The notes under the pieces were generated by a model, which was not told where the DNA came from, made no database searches, and saw only the letters and a program-made list of their open reading frames with translations. Of a stretch of DNA of 64,000 nt, positions 60,411 through 64,000 are shown piece by piece; position 1 is the first letter of the stretch; every line of letters begins with the position of its first letter. The position numbers and the translations under genes were made by a program. This stretch comes from Vicinamibacterales bacterium (GTDB taxonomy: Bacteria; Acidobacteriota; Vicinamibacteria; Vicinamibacterales; UBA8438). The stretch is taken from the NCBI GenBank assembly GCA_029940535.1, contig JAPYUM010000013.1:1-64000 (forward strand), written 5' to 3'.

Positions 60411-61318
60411 AGGAACTTTATGCTCGGTTTCGTGACATCAAGCACGGCATCCGAGCCCGAAAGCGCTCTACGAGCATGCACTTCGGCGAGCACAAGAGCG
60501 GATACAAGGGAGCTGGCTACGATATCGTCGGAGTCGATCAATGGAGACCGGGACAGCCTCTGAAGGACGTCGCATGGAACATCAGCATGCGTACCTATCC
60601 GGAGAAGCTGTACCGGATCGAGCGGATGGAGCCCAAGGAGCTCCGCACGCTCATCGTGTGCGACCTGTCGTATTCCACGCTGTTTCGGGTGTCGCAGGCG
60701 TCGACCAAGGCGCTGCTGATGCTGGATCTCCTCGGCAACATCGGGCTGACTCGGTCCAACGTCAGGGATCCGGTGGGGTTGCTGGGGTACTCCGATCGCA
60801 TCGAACTCTTCATGCGGCCAAAGCTGGGATCGTCGCAGATCTTCCACATGGCCCATCAGATCTTCGACAAGTTGAATCTCGAGCGCGAGTTTCCCTCGAA
60901 GCGGCCGGCCCACCTTCGGGTGGCGCTCGATTTCATGCTGGCGCGGCTCAAGACCCGGCACTCGGTCGTGCTGTTGACCGACCTCGTGGACATCGTGAAC
61001 GACCCGGACGCCATCGACTACAAGCGCCTGAGGACACTCGGCTCGAAGCACGATATGATCGTGCTCATTCTTGATGACCCGAACGAATTTCGCGTCAAGA
61101 GCCGATTCGGCTATATCCGAATCTCGGATATGGAGACGGGCAAGCAGACCGTGATCTCAGCCCGCAAAGCGGCCGCCATTCGTCGTCGCATCGAAGAGGT
61201 GCGCGAAACCGTGGCCTACAGGTTGAAGCGGAAGACCGGCATCGATGCCTGCGTGGTGACACCGGATAATCACATCGAGGAGCTGCCAAAGTTCCTGATC
61301 TCTCGCACTGCACGATAA
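60401..61318 (+). CDS. DUF58 domain-containing protein
   Basis: YDIVGVDQWRPGQPLKDVAWNISMRTYPEKLYRIERMEPKELRTLIVCDLSYS; GTG start overlapping the MoxR gene. Confidence 0.87.
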   Translation: MEVEELYARFRDIKHGIRARKRSTSMHFGEHKSGYKGAGYDIVGVDQWRPGQPLKDVAWNISMRTYPEKLYRIERMEPKELRTLIVCDLSYSTLFRVSQASTKALLMLDLLGNIGLTRSNVRDPVGLLGYSDRIELFMRPKLGSSQIFHMAHQIFDKLNLEREFPSKRPAHLRVALDFMLARLKTRHSVVLLTDLVDIVNDPDAIDYKRLRTLGSKHDMIVLILDDPNEFRVKSRFGYIRISDMETGKQTVISARKAAAIRRRIEEVRETVAYRLKRKTGIDACVVTPDNHIEELPKFLISRTAR

Positions 61319-62460
61319 TGGACCAACAAGTGGACATGACAGGCACCGTAAGCATGCCAAGCACGATACGCACCTCTACGATCGCTCTCAGCGCCCTGTT
61401 CTTGGTAGCCACGGCCGCGCTGGCCCAGCCGCCGGCGGTGGATGACGTCCCGATGGGGCCGGTACGGGTCGAGACCCTGGAGCTCGAGCCCACGGTCGTC
61501 AAGACTGGTGACCTGATTCTTCAACGCTATCGCCTCCGGTTTCCGGATCTGGTCGCGGAAGGACAGGAAATCATCATCCTCGAAGACCGCGTGGCGCCAG
61601 AAGCCTTGCCCGTGCACCCCTTCGAAGGGGTGTCGCTGACGGTCGACAAGGACCTCGTGGAGGGCGAACACATCTGGGAGTTCGAGTACGGGTTCCGGCT
61701 GGTCGACCCGAACAAGATGACCTATCTCCTGCCGAACTTCAGCTTCTACTACCTCGTGCGTGACCTGGGCGAGGATATCGAAGACGCCGAGGTGCAGCAG
61801 GTCGACGGCGGACAAGGGCTCGTGCGCTATGTCACGTCGATTACCGATGAGCCGCTGTTGAACATTCGCGACACTATCGAGCTCGGCGCCTTCGCCGGAC
61901 GGGCCACCTTCTTTCAGACGCTGGGCTGGGCGGTGGCTCCGCTGCCGCTCCTGCTCTGGTTCGTCATGCTCGTGCGGTTCGCGCGCAAGCCAAAGGCCGT
62001 CTCGCTGGAAAAACAGCAAGAGGCCGACGAGCTGGCGAGACTCGAGGCGCAGATTCCGGTGCAGCCGTCGATCTGGGAGGCGCGGCGCGCAGTGAATCGC
62101 GAGCTGAAGACGTTGCAAGATCTCCCGCCCGGGGCGGACACCGCGCAGCTCGCCGGCTACGAGCGGAGTATGGTGCTGGCGTTGCGCGACTATCTTCTCG
62201 CCGATGTTCCGGGGCTGGTCCCCGGCGACACGGCGCTGGACATGCAGCGCCAGGTCGGCGAGTTGAAGGATAGTCACCGCCGGGAGGCGCTCGGGGTGTT
62301 GACGGACCGTCTCGTCGCCTACCAGCGGGGGCTCGAGACCAGCGGGGCCGCGCCCATCGACAGTCCACCGCTGGAGTCCGATGTACTCGCTGACGCCCTC
62401 AAGAAGCTGCGACCGCACGTTCGGCTCCTGAACAACATCAAGTCGCTGGTGGGACGGTAG
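61318..62460 (+). CDS. exported single-TM protein, MxaA/BatD-like by position and architecture
   Basis: Signal-like N-terminus, beta-rich ectodomain, TM PLPLLLWFVMLVRFARK, cytoplasmic tail; between DUF58 and VWA genes. Confidence 0.6.
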   Translation: MDQQVDMTGTVSMPSTIRTSTIALSALFLVATAALAQPPAVDDVPMGPVRVETLELEPTVVKTGDLILQRYRLRFPDLVAEGQEIIILEDRVAPEALPVHPFEGVSLTVDKDLVEGEHIWEFEYGFRLVDPNKMTYLLPNFSFYYLVRDLGEDIEDAEVQQVDGGQGLVRYVTSITDEPLLNIRDTIELGAFAGRATFFQTLGWAVAPLPLLLWFVMLVRFARKPKAVSLEKQQEADELARLEAQIPVQPSIWEARRAVNRELKTLQDLPPGADTAQLAGYERSMVLALRDYLLADVPGLVPGDTALDMQRQVGELKDSHRREALGVLTDRLVAYQRGLETSGAAPIDSPPLESDVLADALKKLRPHVRLLNNIKSLVGR

Positions 62461-62490
62461 AGCGGCAAGATCGAGGAAGCGGTAACGACG

Positions 62491-63621
62491 ATGTTGATGC
62501 CCTGGAACCAGTTGGTCTCGTTCCTCGACTCGGGGATACGCGAGCTGCTCGAGACCGACTTCCAGCAGATCCGCTATGGCGACGTCGGAATGGCCGTGGC
62601 TCTGGCGATCGTCGTCAGCGTCATCCTGGTGCTGACCCTGATGCGTCTGGCTGCGATCCGGAAGCGTCATTCGCGGCAGCACTCGGGGCACGTCATTCGG
62701 CCCGCGCATCGCAAGCGCCTCTGGATCCGGGCGCTGCACACGGCGCCCAAGGCGTTCCTGGCCGCCGCGCTCGTGATGTTGATCTTTTCGGTCGCCGACC
62801 CGTTCCTGACCGCCACCGAGGAAGTGAGCGGCTACGTCGAGTCGCGCGTGCGTATCGATCTCGTCGACACCTCGGGGTCGATGGCGTGGGAGTTCCCCGA
62901 CACCAACAAGTCGAAGGCCGAAGTCGCGCGAGACGCCCATCTCGAATTCCTCGAGATGCGCAAGGAGAAGAACGACCGGGTGTCCTTGTGGCTGTTTTCC
63001 ACCTATCCGTACATGGTGGATGACTTCGTCATGGACGACGAGCTGTACTACTACCAGGTCTGGGACGCGCCGTATGTGATGACCCAGCGGCTGGACAAGG
63101 CGATGGTGGTGCCGCGCGACAAGGTGCGCATCATCCCGGCCGAGGGCGACACCAACATCATTCGGCCGCTCCAGGACATCGTCAAGCACTTCGACCGCGA
63201 CGAGGCGACGGTTGGCCGCGAAGCGGACCAGAACCGCGCGGTGCTCATCATTACCGACGCGGCCGTCGACGAGTTTCCGGATGCGGAGTTCGCCGAGTTG
63301 GCCCGGCGCAACATCGTGCCCTACCTCATCTATATCAACACCAGCGACGCCCGGTCGGCGAGTTTCCTGCACCCGACGGTGCCGCAGCTGGTGGCGCAGA
63401 TCCAGGAGTACGGCGGCGACTACTTCGACGTGACCAGTGAGGACAGCCTGCTGCGCGCGTATGAGGCGATTGACGAGCGCGAGGCCGTGCGCGTCGAGTT
63501 GAAGCACCGCGCATTGAAGGTGCCGATTTTCCCGCGGTTTCTGTTGGTGGCGATGGGGTTGCTGGTGATAGGCATTCCCCTGGGGTTCGTCTCAGAACTG
63601 CTGTGGGGTACGAGTCCGTAG
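62491..63621 (+). CDS. VWA domain-containing membrane protein (BatA/MxaC-like)
   Basis: IDLVDTSGSMAWEF MIDAS motif; N- and C-terminal TM segments. Confidence 0.87.
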   Translation: MLMPWNQLVSFLDSGIRELLETDFQQIRYGDVGMAVALAIVVSVILVLTLMRLAAIRKRHSRQHSGHVIRPAHRKRLWIRALHTAPKAFLAAALVMLIFSVADPFLTATEEVSGYVESRVRIDLVDTSGSMAWEFPDTNKSKAEVARDAHLEFLEMRKEKNDRVSLWLFSTYPYMVDDFVMDDELYYYQVWDAPYVMTQRLDKAMVVPRDKVRIIPAEGDTNIIRPLQDIVKHFDRDEATVGREADQNRAVLIITDAAVDEFPDAEFAELARRNIVPYLIYINTSDARSASFLHPTVPQLVAQIQEYGGDYFDVTSEDSLLRAYEAIDEREAVRVELKHRALKVPIFPRFLLVAMGLLVIGIPLGFVSELLWGTSP

Positions 63622-63637
63622 GACACGAGGAAAGACC

Positions 63638-64000
63638 ATGCGATTAACAGACTTGATCGATAAAGAACACTCCTTCCGGTATCTCGTCGGTTTCGTGCTG
63701 GCGTTGCTGTTCTTCATCGGGGTGTCGGTGCCGTCGAGGAGCCTGGCCGGGTTCTACGCCAACCTCGAGGGCTTGAGCGACAGTGTCGAACGTTCCGACT
63801 TTTCCACTGCGGAGGAGCAGCTGGCGGAGGTGTCCGCGTTCTACGAGGGCAGCCGGGCCTGGGGCATGCAAGGGTTGGTGGACTCGTATCTGTTTCAGGA
63901 CGCGTTCCTGCAGCAGGCGTCCTACAGTTACCTGACGCGTGACTACCAGACGGTGGTCGATGATCTGGCGGATGAGGTCGACGACCCGCGGGCGTCGGAG
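63638..64000 (+). CDS. partial membrane-anchored protein running off the window (MxaK-like position)
   Basis: MRLTDLIDKEHSFRYLVGFVLALLFFIGVSVPSRSLAGFYANLEGLSDSVERSDFSTAEEQLAEV..; N-terminal TM then helical region; open to the window edge. Confidence 0.6.
   Translation, partial: MRLTDLIDKEHSFRYLVGFVLALLFFIGVSVPSRSLAGFYANLEGLSDSVERSDFSTAEEQLAEVSAFYEGSRAWGMQGLVDSYLFQDAFLQQASYSYLTRDYQTVVDDLADEVDDPRASE

Noticed and set aside
61270-63507. 745-aa minus-strand ORF antisense to the DUF58/MxaA-like/VWA genes
   Set aside because: Mirror-frame artefact; composition (His/Arg/Gln-rich) is typical of antisense frames and the plus-strand genes have clear motifs.
1-64000. CRISPR array, rRNA or tRNA genes
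   Set aside because: No regularly spaced identical repeats with unique spacers and no convincing cloverleaf or rRNA sequence noticed by eye; tRNAscan-SE and a CRISPR finder would be needed to exclude them formally.

Overview
This is a high-GC bacterial chromosomal window, probably Acidobacteriota (Vicinamibacteria-like) judging by gene content; the taxonomy is inference. Coding is dense. The first ~28 kb is mostly on the minus strand and mostly housekeeping: a rimP-nusA-infB-ylxP(DUF503)-rbfA-nrnA-truB-rpsO-pnp translation/RNA operon, asnS, an AmgK/MurU-like sugar-recycling pair, a CYTH protein, a MidA-like methyltransferase, an HtrA protease, an M24 peptidase, glgP, and a ymdB-xseA-xseB-ispA-tlyA-nadK operon. 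The middle carries hsp20, an rpoZ-like gene, gatC-gatA, a partial AmmeMemoRadiSam pair (B and A), nfo, acnA and pepF. The right part is more lineage-specific: exported cytochrome/Cu-monooxygenase-like proteins, a DUF6351 protein and other secreted proteins of unknown function, AtoE and OFA transporters, mmsA, a cytochrome/beta-propeller-like protein, a TonB receptor, and a MoxR-DUF58-(MxaA/BatD-like)-VWA operon running off the right edge that resembles the mxaRSACK methanol-dehydrogenase maturation cluster. No rRNA, tRNA, CRISPR array or intact transposase was recognised. The most unusual signals are non-coding: a 165-bp near-perfect palindrome with 28-bp identical inverted ends, a 172-bp duplicated direct repeat built around a 27-bp inverted repeat whose arm also follows the pnp stop codon, a GC-rich intergenic repeat present in three places, a 52-bp two-hairpin junction element, and a glycosyltransferase remnant broken by a 5-bp tandem duplication.
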